Below, in pieces: positions 18,793 through 29,100 of a stretch of 64,000 nt of DNA (positions within the stretch are counted from its first letter, which is position 1; every line of letters begins with the position of its first letter). This DNA comes from an uncultured Poribacteria bacterium. GTDB lineage: Bacteria; Poribacteria; WGA-4E; WGA-3G. Both the position numbers and the translations under genes were made by a program. Location of the stretch: NCBI GenBank assembly GCA_951813545.1, contig OX638352.1, forward strand, positions 2,744,835 through 2,808,834, given 5' to 3'. The notes under the pieces were generated by a model, which was not told the origin of the DNA, searched no databases, and saw nothing but the letters and a program-made list of their open reading frames with translations.

Positions 18793-19283
18793 TTGACAAA
18801 AAAAGGTTGTTACGCTATAATTATAACGTTTCAACCGCCGAAAACGCCGATATACGCGTTTTTCGTAGGTTCCGAAAAAATACTTGACAAAAACACCCAA
18901 ATTCAGGTAGAATTCGGATATACGAAAAAAGACATTGACTTTTTTCGTAACCATTTTACAATAACGGGTGTTAAAGTAAGGTATGGGAAACCCAACCCAC
19001 AAGAAGATTCAATTTTTTTCAAGAAAAATTTGACAAAAAATGCAATCTTGGGTATAATTAAATGTCAGATTGAGGTGAGTACTAAGGAGTCAGGGTGTTT
19101 TCCAAGAAAACCCCTCCATAGCAAAACCTCAGAAGATTCAATTTTTTTTGAAGAAAAATTTGACATCACGCGACAGATGTAGTATAATAATTACATATTT
19201 GGTAGAAGGAATCTCCGAATTCCGATTTGGGTGATTCCCAAACCGAAAAAAGACTTGACATTTTTGCGTAACTTATTTACAAT
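18793..19283 (+). promoter_or_regulatory. Six tandem sigma-70-type promoters
   Basis: Promoter-like pairs on the plus strand: TTGACA 18793/TATAAT 18816 (17 spacer); TTGACA 18884/TAGAAT 18908 (18); TTGACT 18935/TACAAT 18957 (16); TTGACA 19030/TATAAT 19053 (17); TTGACA 19160/TATAAT 19183 (17); TTGACA 19255/TACAAT 19278 (17). Numbers are the first base of each hexamer. Copies 4 and 5 share an identical A/T-rich upstream block (AGAAGATTCAATTTTTTT) that could act as an UP element, and copies 3 and 6 are also related to each other, so the array grew by duplication. All point at the secreted protein gene at 19591. Confidence 0.8.
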
Positions 19284-19590
19284 TAACAACGTTTCTACAA
19301 GTGGTTTGGCTCAAAACTATAGCGATGTTCCATACAAAGCGATACAGAGAGAACTCCCAAACCCGAATTTTCAAGCGTGTTCCGAAAACGTCTACCATTA
19401 TTTATTTACTGGCATCGGTTTCAAAGACACGCACCAAAGGTTAGTTCAGAATAGATTTTTTCCCTGAAAATCTGTTCTTGCTGTTTGATAATATGAAGCA
19501 CACGATGTGAAGTGTGCAGGGGCATGAATCTCTATTGCCCCACGATATACGAATGTTTTTTAGTTTGATTTAAATGGAGGAAAATTAGTA
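19284..19590 (+). other. Long 5' leader of the lamin-tail protein gene, with three hairpins
   Basis: About 300 untranslated bases follow the last promoter. Hairpins lie at 19448-19478 (AGAATAGATTTT paired with AAAATCTGTTCT), 19498-19517 (GCACAC/GTGTGC) and 19519-19541 (GGGGCA/TGCCCC). A GGAGG-like ATGGAGGAAAATTAGTA precedes the ATG. No known riboswitch class was recognised. Confidence 0.5.
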
Positions 19591-22488
19591 ATGCAAGTAT
19601 TGCAGTCTAATAAATGGACATTTTCCTTAGCAAGTTTAGTTATGTTGTTCGCCATAGGGCTCGTCGTTGTATCGCCTGCGACAGCAGGAGTGCTAGGTGA
19701 AAACTTCGAAGTAAAGTTTGAGGTAGTGGATGTTGTTGATGGAGGCGGCATTGAGGTAGAGGATGATGATACTAATGGTATTACCGTTAGTGTTGTCCTT
19801 GCCAAAGAAATAACGGATGCTGAAGCCATTACAGCAGGTAAGTTTTCGGTTGTTGCTTACGACCACAACGGTTTGTTGCTTGATGCAGCAACGACCTTAG
19901 CGGTAGAAGTTCGCGATGCTGGCACCACTAATGCGACCACTGCTGGTAGTACTGCTAAGATGTATGATCTCAATATCAATGGTGCCACTGCTGGCGCTGC
20001 TGCTACTGATGCTGTCGAACCCGGCAACACTATTGTTGTGTCCGTTGCCAAAGGTGCATTCACAAATGCAAACCAAGCTGATGTGGTCAGTGCGTTACAT
20101 CCTGATAACAGCTTAGGAAAAAATGAACGTGCACAACTGGTATTTAAGGTAGTTGACCCGGATGCCGGTGCTCCTGAGGTGCTTGCTATTTCGATGGTCA
20201 CCCCAGCTACTGTTTCAAATTTCTCACCTGCAGGCGTGCGGGGTCCGTTCAGCGTACAGGTCCTCCTAAGCGAAAAGCCAAAAGCTTTCACAGCAGCTGA
20301 TCATCTTGAAGTCACAAACGGTAAGGTGGATTCTGTTGTTGCTGGTGGCCCGATAGTTACTATAGATACAGATGGGGACGGCACAGATGACTTCACCGCA
20401 GCTAATTCTACTGGCAGAGGTGATGCAGCAGCTACTGCACCCGCTGCTGGCTCAAATGCGTATGATGGGCGCCTTAAGCTTCAGTCATACCTCGTGACGA
20501 TTACACCTGACCTCAAGAAAAATGACGACATCGTCATATCGGTGAAAGATTTTGAAGATATGGTGTTACCGATTGCCGGGAAGTATGCACGCGGACTCGT
20601 TGCAAGCTTGACGGAAGGTCAGGGCAAACTTACCCTCACACCTGACCCTGCTGCTGTGGTGGCGGATCCAGATGTCTTCAAGCCGAGTGCCGATCACCTC
20701 GGTGCGAATCCGCATCTGAAAGCACTTCCTGAGAAAGCTGTCATTCCCGCAAATGGATATCTCATACTTGCCAGAGGGAAGACCGACAGCGATCCAGTAT
20801 CTGGTGTTGTAAATGTATCGGCGAAACCCGCGGATAAGAAGACTGCCGCCTCGAAACTCTACAATATCACGTATGATTTCGGGTTGCCATTCCCCGCAAA
20901 CGATCTCTCTAACTTCTTCCGCAACGGCGGCACGCTGCAGTTGCTCCACGCTGACATCGCTGGCAATACCGCAGGTGCTGATGGCGATAAAGGCTACGGT
21001 GGTGCAACGACTGGTGCAGTCGCTTCGGGTGCTGTAATCATCAGTGAAATTATGTGGGGTCTTGATGCTGGTAGTATTAACAGCCAATACATCGAACTTC
21101 ACAATACGACCGCTGCAGCTATCGGTATTGATAAGAACGAGTGGGTCATTTCCGTTGGAAGTGCTGCCGACACGTTCTACACGACCGTCGTTGATGCGGC
21201 AGGTAACAACCCCGCTACCGGTTTCTGGGAAGTACCGGGTTCAGATGGTGTGACTAAAGTTCAGTTAGCTACAGGTTACCCCACGCTCGTAGATGTCGTT
21301 TCGATGTCTCGTGTAACGGGTGGCACCGACGGCACAGCTGCCGCGAGTTGGGCAGCGTCCAAGCGTCCGAGTGCTAACCTTGAAGGACGGCGGATCGGAA
21401 CACCGGGTGCTGCAAACGTCTACGTGATGCCCGCTGCACCCCCACCCACACCCGCACCCCCACCCGCACCCGCGACACCTGTTGCGACAGCCGCTGACAT
21501 CGGTATCACCGAAGTCATGGTTTCCACTGGCAACGGTAGACTTCCTCAGTGGATCGAGTTGACGAACCTAAGTGCTGGCGAAGTGAGTCTTGCGGGTTGG
21601 AGTGCTCTCATAGAGAACGCCGAAGATGCGGATGTTCTCGGTGGTGGTGCTGACATCACGCTGGATCTCAGTGATGCGGTTCTGGGTGTCGGTGAAGGTG
21701 AAGGTAATGGAGATGGTGAAGGTCAGTCGCTGCTGTTGGTAGCCTGGTCGACGCGCAACTCCGGTAACTTCAACGACGATCGCGTGATGAACCTTGCGAG
21801 TCAGTTGGAACAGACGGGTCGTTATCAGCTTCTGAGTTACAACGGCTTCAAGATTACGTTGATGCCGCCCCAGAGTTCTGCTATCGTGATGCATGGCGAT
21901 TCGGTAGGTAATCTCGGCGCAGGTTGGGATCTACCGATGTCAGAAGAGGGTCGTAGTTCGCTGATCCGTATGGAGATGGATACTGCTGGTATGGCGACTA
22001 TGGGCACCTCTGCTGATGGTTGGAGACTCGCATCCGCCACGGACCTCGTCTTCGGACCTACCTCTTGGTATGGTAGCGACGAAGATGCTGGAACACCCGG
22101 ATACGATGCTGGTGGTCCGCTACCCGTCGAACTCTCCTTGTTCTATCCAACACGGGATAAACTCACAGGTCAAGTTGTGATTACATGGGAAACCCAATCT
22201 GAGCTGAACAACGCTGGATTCTTCATCAAGCGGAGTGAAGCGAAGAATGGTAAGTTCATGGTCATCAACCCAACAATGATTGCCGGTGCAGGCACGACTT
22301 CTGAAAAGCAGTCCTATACCTACACCGATACAACTGCTAAGCCTAACGTAGTCTACTACTACCAGATCGAAGATGTTTCCTTAGACGGTCAACGCCAAAC
22401 ACTTACACTTGGCACCCGCCTGAGAGGTCACATCGGTGCCGCTGGTAAAGCCACGACCACGTGGGGCGAATTGAAAGCACAAGAGTAA
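19591..22488 (+). CDS. Secreted lamin-tail-domain protein with TTWG C-terminal tail
   Basis: The 965-residue product has a signal peptide (LASLVMLFAIGLVVVSPATAG). Residues about 40-450 are low-complexity beta-rich repeats with Asp-rich turns (DTDGDGTDDF). Two lamin-tail-like domains follow (AVIISEIMWG...YIELHNTT near 475 and GITEVMVSTGNG...WIELTNLS near 635), separated by a Pro/Ala linker. The C-terminus holds a fibronectin-like unit (VVITWETQSELNNAGFFIKR, VYYYQIEDVSLDG) and ends KATTTWGELKAQE, a tail shared with two other proteins here. It is probably exported to the surface. Expression should be very high given the six promoters. Confidence 0.75.
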   Translation: MQVLQSNKWTFSLASLVMLFAIGLVVVSPATAGVLGENFEVKFEVVDVVDGGGIEVEDDDTNGITVSVVLAKEITDAEAITAGKFSVVAYDHNGLLLDAATTLAVEVRDAGTTNATTAGSTAKMYDLNINGATAGAAATDAVEPGNTIVVSVAKGAFTNANQADVVSALHPDNSLGKNERAQLVFKVVDPDAGAPEVLAISMVTPATVSNFSPAGVRGPFSVQVLLSEKPKAFTAADHLEVTNGKVDSVVAGGPIVTIDTDGDGTDDFTAANSTGRGDAAATAPAAGSNAYDGRLKLQSYLVTITPDLKKNDDIVISVKDFEDMVLPIAGKYARGLVASLTEGQGKLTLTPDPAAVVADPDVFKPSADHLGANPHLKALPEKAVIPANGYLILARGKTDSDPVSGVVNVSAKPADKKTAASKLYNITYDFGLPFPANDLSNFFRNGGTLQLLHADIAGNTAGADGDKGYGGATTGAVASGAVIISEIMWGLDAGSINSQYIELHNTTAAAIGIDKNEWVISVGSAADTFYTTVVDAAGNNPATGFWEVPGSDGVTKVQLATGYPTLVDVVSMSRVTGGTDGTAAASWAASKRPSANLEGRRIGTPGAANVYVMPAAPPPTPAPPPAPATPVATAADIGITEVMVSTGNGRLPQWIELTNLSAGEVSLAGWSALIENAEDADVLGGGADITLDLSDAVLGVGEGEGNGDGEGQSLLLVAWSTRNSGNFNDDRVMNLASQLEQTGRYQLLSYNGFKITLMPPQSSAIVMHGDSVGNLGAGWDLPMSEEGRSSLIRMEMDTAGMATMGTSADGWRLASATDLVFGPTSWYGSDEDAGTPGYDAGGPLPVELSLFYPTRDKLTGQVVITWETQSELNNAGFFIKRSEAKNGKFMVINPTMIAGAGTTSEKQSYTYTDTTAKPNVVYYYQIEDVSLDGQRQTLTLGTRLRGHIGAAGKATTTWGELKAQE

Positions 22489-22515
22489 ACTCAGGGATAT
22501 TTCTAACTAACCTAC

Positions 22516-22560
22516 CCAAAAATAGAGCGTTGAACTCCGTTTCATCGCTCTATTTTTTTT
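22516..22560 (+). terminator. Rho-independent terminator of the lamin-tail protein gene
   Basis: AATAGAGCG (22521-22529) pairs with CGCTCTATT (22546-22554), followed by a T-run. Confidence 0.85.
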
Positions 22561-22740
22561 ATCTGGATACATTGGCGGGGTTGCAAACCCCGCCTGCGTT
22601 ATGGTGGTTGGTAAGGGCGGTAAACTCCGGTTCATCGCTCTATTTTTTTTATCTGGATACATTGGCGGGGTTGCAAACCCCGCCTGCGTTATGGTGGTTG
22701 GTAAGGGCGGTAAACTCCGGTTCATCGCTCTATTTTTTTT
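22541..22740. repeat. 90-bp tandem repeat including half of the terminator
   Basis: TTCATCGCTCTATTTTTTTT begins at 22541, 22631 and 22721, exactly 90 bases apart, with the palindrome GGCGGGGTTGCAAACCCCGCC in each of the two complete units. Confidence 0.9.
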
Positions 22741-22794
22741 AACGGCTATCGGCTGTCGGTGTGTTCATTATCAGAATCAGGATTATTTGATGAT

Positions 22795-23880
22795 GCAGCG
22801 TCTGCGCTGCTGGCGAGGATTGTATCCTCGCCTCTTTGGTGCGACGCTCTGCTATGGATGTTTCTTTTTTGTGTGTCGGTTTTTCTTGTAGGATTCTACA
22901 CAGATTTCGCCCCGACGGGGCTAAAGAGGTAGGTTCGGTTTCCCAACCGCACCATAAGTGTCAATTTACGGGTTTTTCGCCTTATGTCGTCGCGGCTCTT
23001 CTACAGATGCCGCCCCTACGGGGCTTGGGTCTGTGAAGTCGCGCTTTTCTACACAGATGTCGTCCCTACGGGACTAAAGAGGTAGGTTCGGTTTCCCAAC
23101 CGCCCCGGCTCCGTCCCAAGACTGGTCTGAGATGTCACCGCTACGGGGTTTGAGATGAGGGGGTGCGTTTTTCTACACAGATTTCGCCCCGACGGGGCTA
23201 AAGAGGTAGGTTCGGTTTCCCAACCGCCCCGGCTGCGCCGCAAGACTGGTAGGTTCGGTTTCGCAACCGCCCCGGCTCCGTCCCAAGACTGGTCTGAGAT
23301 GTCACCGCTACGGGGTTTGAGATGAGGGGGTGCGTTTTTCTACACAGATTTCGCCCCGACGGGGCTAAAGAGGTAGGTTCGGTTTCCCAACCGCCCCATA
23401 GGTGTCAATTTAGGGATTTCGCACGTCATTTGGGATCAGGTCTCCACAGATGTCGCCCCCACGGGGCTAAAGCATTGGGGTAAACGTGTTTCTACACAAA
23501 TGCTGCAGAAATACCCAAGCAAATAAACCCTACGGGACTCAAGAGGGTTTCTGGCGTGTGCAAAGTTTATGGCTAAAACCCGGCGCAGTTGGAAACAGCA
23601 CCTACCAGATCTGGGACTATAACGATGGTTTTTTCTAAAATTGACAGTTATGGTGCGGTTTGGAACCGCACCATAGGTGTCAATTTAGGAGTAGGAACAT
23701 CTCTACAAATGCCGCCCCTACGGGGCTAAAGCATTGGGGTAAACGTGTTTCTACACAAATGCTGCAGAAATACCCAAGCAAATAAACCCTACGGGACTAA
23801 AGAGAGTTTTAGCAGACGTGCGTTTTAGGTTTAAGTCCAGGGCGATTAGGAAATCGAACCTGCCGGACCTGGGGATTGTG
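22795..23880. repeat. Palindromic repeat mosaic
   Basis: No gene is supported. The segment is packed with GCCCCTACGGGGC-type palindromes preceded by TTTCTACACAGAT, with GTAGGTTCGGTTTCCCAACCG and GTGCGGTTTGGAACCGCAC palindromes. A block of about 123 bases starting GGCTCCGTCCCAAGACTGGT is duplicated (23107-23229 and 23274-23396). Confidence 0.8.
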
Positions 23881-23892
23881 GTTGTCCTTTTT

Positions 23893-24010
23893 TATAGTAA
23901 AGTTTAGAATTAATTAGACACTCCAAAGAGGCGAGGATACAATCCTCGCCAGCGGTGGTGAGGTGTTTTGTGTTTTCCAAAGTGCCCTCTTATTTTCGGG
24001 TTTTACTATA
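23893..24010. mobile_element. MITE-like element, copy D (118 bp)
   Basis: TATAGTAAAG at the left and TTTTACTATA at the right, with the GGCGAGGATACAATCCTCGCC palindrome inside; reads identical to copy E. Confidence 0.8.
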
Positions 24011-24360
24011 AATAAAATTGACAGTTATGGTGCGGTTTGATGAAGTTTAAGTAATACCAAATCTAAAAAATAAAGTTGCATTATAGATGTTTTGGAACGC
24101 GATGCGGCATCTGCCTGTAAGAGGCGTAATGAATTGCGCGACTACGAGCCAGCTTTTTGTGAATGACAGGCGTTTATTTAGAAATGGTATAAATATTTCG
24201 GTAATTCTACAAAAGTTGGTTTCAGTCAACAAGGTTGTCCACTCCTGAAAATCTTTGAATCCAGTAAATCCTGCTTCAGACAGGGGTCCCCATAGCGAAC
24301 AGCGTATGGGGCAACATCGCGCATTACCGAATTAAATTCTTAATCTTCATTAAGCAATAT
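24011..24360. other. Gene-free spacer between MITE copies D and E
   Basis: No coding frame or repeat family stands out, apart from a small CCCCATA/TATGGGG hairpin near 24288-24312. Confidence 0.4.
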
Positions 24361-24478
24361 TATAGTAAAGTTTAGAATTAATTAGACACTCCAAAGAGGC
24401 GAGGATACAATCCTCGCCAGCGGTGGTGAGGTGTTTTGTGTTTTCCAAAGTGCCCTCTTATTTTCGGGTTTTACTATA
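24361..24478. mobile_element. MITE-like element, copy E (118 bp)
   Basis: Same ends, length and internal palindrome as copy D, 468 bases downstream and in the same orientation. Confidence 0.8.
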
Positions 24479-24780
24479 AATAATAATCTTCCGATTTTTT
24501 CGGCAGATGACGACACTGAGCTCGTAGGGGGTTTTTGCTTGGGTGTTTCCTCAAGGGTTTCCCCGCCCGCTATCAATGGACAATGTGCATATTTAATATT
24601 GAAACTTGCTTAACCGCACCAGATCTTACACAGAAACCTCGAAGACTCCAACCCCCTCTTGAATCCCGTAGGGTTTATTTGCTTGGGTATTTCTGCAGCA
24701 TCTGTATAGAAACGCGCCACCTCCATCTCCTAAGCCCCGTCGGGTCGGCATCTGTATAGAAATGGAGACAATCTAACACC

Positions 24781-25368
24781 CAAGCCCCGTAGGGGCGGCA
24801 TCTGAAATGATAGGATCGACGCTCTCAGATATCACCCCTACGGGGTTTGAAATAACGACTGGAACGTTTTCTACAGAGATTTCGCCCCGACGGGGCTGCA
24901 GAAGCGTTCCTGAAACCTTTTGAGGTTTGTAACCGCACTCCCCGGGCCGGTAGGTGCGGTTTGGAACGAAGAAAATCCCCACCCGTTACTGGGAAGGGGC
25001 ACCGGATTTTCCACAGAAACCTCGAAGACTCCAACCCCCTCTTGAATCCCGTAGGGATGGTATCTGTATAGAAATAGGAACAATAAACAATCAAGCCCGG
25101 TAGGGGCGGCATCTGAAATGATAGGATCGACGCTCTCAGATATCACCCCTACGGGGTTTGAAATAACGACTGGAACGTTTTCTACAGAGATTTCGCCCCG
25201 ACGGGGCTGCAGAAGCGTTCCTGAAACCTTTTGAGGTTTGTAACCGCACTCCCCGGGCCGGTAGGTGCGGTTTGGAACGAAGAAAATCCCCACCCGTTAC
25301 TGGGAAGGGGCACCGGATTTTCCACAAAAACCTCGAAGACTCCAACCCCCTCTTGAATCGCGTAGGGT
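24781..25368. repeat. Direct duplication of about 277 bp with 311-bp offset
   Basis: Bases about 24781-25057 and 25092-25368 are almost identical, each containing several palindromes (CACCCCTACGGGGTT, TCGCCCCGACGGGGC, a GTAGGTGCGGTTTGGAAC unit). Flanks on both sides are the same repeat families. Part of the unit recurs once more at 39531-39597. No gene is supported. Confidence 0.85.
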
Positions 25369-25616
25369 TTATTTGCTTGGGTATTTCTGCAGCATCTGTA
25401 TAGAAACGCGCCGCCTCCATCTCCGAAGCCCCGTAGGGGCGGCATGTTTATCTCCGTCAGAAGCAGGATTTCCAAGATTCAAGAATTTTCAGGAAACCCA
25501 TCTAAAGAACCCTCCTGATAAATCGGTAAATCCTGCGAATCCAGCTTCAGACGCGAACATCAGAATCCCGTCAATCCCACAAATCCCACTTCAGACAACC
25601 CTCCTCCCCTTCCCCT

Positions 25617-25653
25617 CTTCCAATCTTCCAATCTTCCAATCTTCCAATCTTCC
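25617..25653. repeat. 8-bp microsatellite (CTTCCAAT)n
   Basis: About four and a half tandem CTTCCAAT units. A related CTTCCAACTT run occurs at 38449 and 47385. The remaining gap to the next promoter is gene-free. Confidence 0.8.
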
Positions 25654-25850
25654 TACCCCTAACAAAAAACGTAACCAACCCAAAAAACCCAACGTTTAAA
25701 TGATTATCAGTTCTCCGTACCTGTTGCTATGCGATCCTTTCAGTTTTCAGCGGTTGTCCAATATATGCTGCTTTTTTTAATGAAAAACTTCCATGCAAAC
25801 CACTGACAACTGACAACTGATAACTATTAAAAAAACAACCATTAAAAAAC

Positions 25851-25879
25851 TTGACAACACACGCCATTTATGTTACAAT
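25851..25879 (+). promoter_or_regulatory. Predicted sigma-70 promoter of the 1526-residue protein gene
   Basis: TTGACA (25851-25856), 17-base spacer, TACAAT (25874-25879), with A-rich DNA upstream. Confidence 0.7.
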
Positions 25880-25886
25880 TTACGTA

Positions 25887-26193
25887 ACCAGATCTTTTTT
25901 TCATCACATATTTTTCGGTTAACGGCATTGAAAGAGAGAACAACGTCACAAGCGGAGCGGACCGCGCCGACAGACACATTTTTAAGACCTTAACACCGCC
26001 GGAACATGCCCACCACGCCGAACTCCGGGCAATACACGGCGGACAGAACATAGAGAACAATAACAGACAGCGAGGCACGCGTGCGGGTTTCCCCACCGGA
26101 GCCCGCGCTGAAACACCCATGGACCTGTAGGACAAGGTCCCCGTGCCTCAGTCCTGCACAACCTTATAAAATAAAAATGAGGTATATTTTTTC
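25887..26193 (+). other. Structured 5' leader RNA
   Basis: About 300 untranslated, GC-rich bases contain two foldable domains. Domain 1 is closed by CCGCCG (25996-26001) with CGGCGG (26037-26042). Domain 2 is closed by GAGGCACG (26072-26079) with CGTGCCTC (26142-26149) and encloses two further stems, GCGGG/CCCGC and GGACCT/AGGTCC, forming a three-way junction. It does not match a riboswitch class that I can name. A weak GAGG lies before the ATG. Confidence 0.5.
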
Positions 26194-29100
26194 ATGAACA
26201 CCTTAACGACGCGAAAAATTGTCCTCGGACTGCTGATGACCCTCGTGCTGGCGTTTAGCGTGCAGGGCACCGCAGACGCGATCACCCAGCTCACACACAG
26301 TTCGGGCGACCTTCGGATGTATGCGGAGAACCAACCTTTCACGGTATCATTTAGGGTAGGCGTTCAATCTCCAATAATCAAGGAAGGTTACAAGCGAATT
26401 CCGGCAACGGATACAAGTGGCGTTACTGTCCCAAGTACTGATCGCAGCAAGTATTATGACGATACAGATGGTTCCGGTTATACCATAGGTACTGATACTA
26501 TATTAGAACGTGCTGCTGCCTATAATTACGATGAGGAAAGCATTAATATTGTAGTGAGTGGTGCCAATATCACGAAGGTGGGAAGTTATAATATCACTCC
26601 GGGCACTTCACACGCGATGACGGAGGATGGAACAAACGCCGCAAGACTTTCAAGCAGTGTGACCTTAACCCTGAGTGCTACTGACGCAGAAACAGTGGAA
26701 ATTGATATAGTGGATACAACTCCTCATACTGATCGCTCCTCTAGTGCAGCGGCCCAATTGGACATTACGGTTTACATAGTGGAGAATGCCACGGAGGTAG
26801 ATGCAAACACACTAGATCTGCTAGGAAGTGTTACCGACAACTATCTCCGCGGTCTAGATGACTTTACCGATCCAGATGTTGGTGCGGCCGTATCCGGAGG
26901 CACCACTAACACAAATGTTAAGATTAAGTATGATGTTGTTTCAGGCAGCGGGCAAGTTTATGTAACAACAGCCGGCGGACGCATCGGTCCTAAAGGGAGG
27001 TCTGTTACAACCTCCAGTGCTGCAACCGTACATCTTGATATGAATGGTACCACCAACAGGGTTACTGTAACAGTCCTTGGTAGTAACACCTATGTAGCCC
27101 CTGAAACCGCTTTCTTTATCTACGGTCTTCCGAGTCTGGAAGCAACACAGGGGTCGTCAGATCAGACGGGTGCTACCGGTGGACGACTTGAAAATCCGCT
27201 GGGTATTAGAGTGAAGGACGGACGGGGTAGCACAATTTCGGAGTTAGATGTCACTTTTACAACATCCGTAGTGAGGGCAGCGTTTATCCCAGTCCCCGGT
27301 ACGGAGAATACATTTGATTCTAGTAATCCACAGACAATAGATGTAGAAACTGATAACAGAGGTGTCGCGGAGACTTACTACCAATTGGGGCCAACTGCTG
27401 GGGAGGAAACAATTACTGCTGCTGCAGCTGGCGTAACCCGTGCCGATCTGCTAAAAGCCACTGCAGAAAACATTGTAAGTGTACCGAGCATAGAGATAGT
27501 TTCAGGTAACAACCAACGCACAGACAGTAGTGGTGATCTGGATGACCCCTTGGTTGTCAAGGTGACAAGGCGTGGGAGTCGAGTTTCGGGTACGACAGTT
27601 ACATTTGCCGCAAACAGGGGAATTTTAACGAATACGCCTCTAACAGGGAACTCTGAAAGTGGTGTTGACGTAATGGACACTACTGATGGACAGGGACTCG
27701 CATCCGTAAGGTACCTGCTCCTTGACCATTCAGGTCCTGTGGAAGTTGTCGCAACTATCAGTGGTACTGAGCCAACTACATATAGGCGATCGGTAACCTT
27801 CAACATTAACGGTGGTGGAAGTTCCAACACCGGCACCGGAACAGGCACCGGCACTGGAACTGGTACCGGCACTGTAACATCCTCGGTTTCACCGACGAGT
27901 GTCACTGGTCCGGCGAGCAGCACACGGACGCTTACCTTTACTGCACCGGCGAACACAGAGATCCGGGTCGGGAGCCTCGCTTTCAATCAGGCTGGCGGAA
28001 GTGCCTCGCCTTCAGTTGTAAATACCGGTTCGGGCACCACTGCCCAGACGACGCTCACGCTACCGGGCACAGTAGGGACCTATACCCTCAACGTCGGTAT
28101 CGGCACTGTTACACGGAGTATCACTGTTACAGTAGCAGCGGCAACAACGCCACCGGCTACGACGACAGGCACCCTCAGTCTTAGCGTCCCGAGGAGTGGC
28201 ACGGCTGGTGATGTGTTGGATGTTAGGGTCACCGCGACCATGGCGGACGATGATGCGGGTGCAGGTGTGGATGTAACACTCACCGCCAGCGGTGGAGTTG
28301 GAACGCTCTCAAGTCGCACTATTAGAACGGATTCCGCGGGTGTCGGCATAGCCACGCTTACACTCGGTGCTGCGGGTTCAAGCGGTTTCGTCACGGCGAG
28401 TGCCACTGACTACCGTTCACAGCAACTTCGCGTTACCGTTGCAGGGAATCCTGCCGATAGTCTGTCGAGGACCTCAGGAAACAACCAGAGTGGCGAACCC
28501 GAAAGCGAACTCGACGATCCATTCGTTGTGACGGTGTTGGATGAGGACAACAACCCTGTTTCTGGGGTGACTGTCACGTTCAGGGTCACCAGTGGCGGTG
28601 GTAGCCTCTCTACGACGAGTGTTCAAACGAATGCGAGGGGTCAGGCGAGCACAGTGCTTACCCTCGGTGATGATCCCGGCACGAATAGCGTTCGGGCAAG
28701 CGTCAGCGGCGTTCCATCGGTCACGTTCAGTGCAACAGCGACGGGTGAACCTACGGCGCTTGTGATTGCCTCTGGAAACAATCAACGCGGCACACTGAAC
28801 GAGGAACTCGATGATCCGCTTGTCGTCCAAGCCCTCGATGACGACGAAAACGGTGTTGGGGATGTCAGAGTCGTCTTCCGTCTTACATCAGGACAAGGTA
28901 CCATTTCAGAGAGTCGCACCGGACGTGCGCTTTCTGTTCGCACGAATGCGAGAGGTTTCGCACAAATAGACTTCACACCGACGGGTGCTGGAACCATCAG
29001 GATTACGGCGAGTTCAAGTGGACTTGACCCGGTGTCCTTCACGGTTACCACAGGACCACCACCGGCGAGTATCGCAAAGGTGTCTGGCGATAACCAAGCG

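Noticed and set aside
22795..25690. Short frames in the repeat mosaic (up to 144 codons)
   Set aside because: The same peptides recur in each repeat copy and in several frames, as expected of palindromes rather than genes.
25995..26149. Cyclic-di-GMP, SAM, THF or glycine riboswitch
   Set aside because: The stems and joining sequences do not show the conserved cores of these classes as far as I can recall them.
27378..27986. 202-codon antisense frame in the surface-protein gene
   Set aside because: Low-complexity Val/Pro-rich shadow of the Ig-like repeats.
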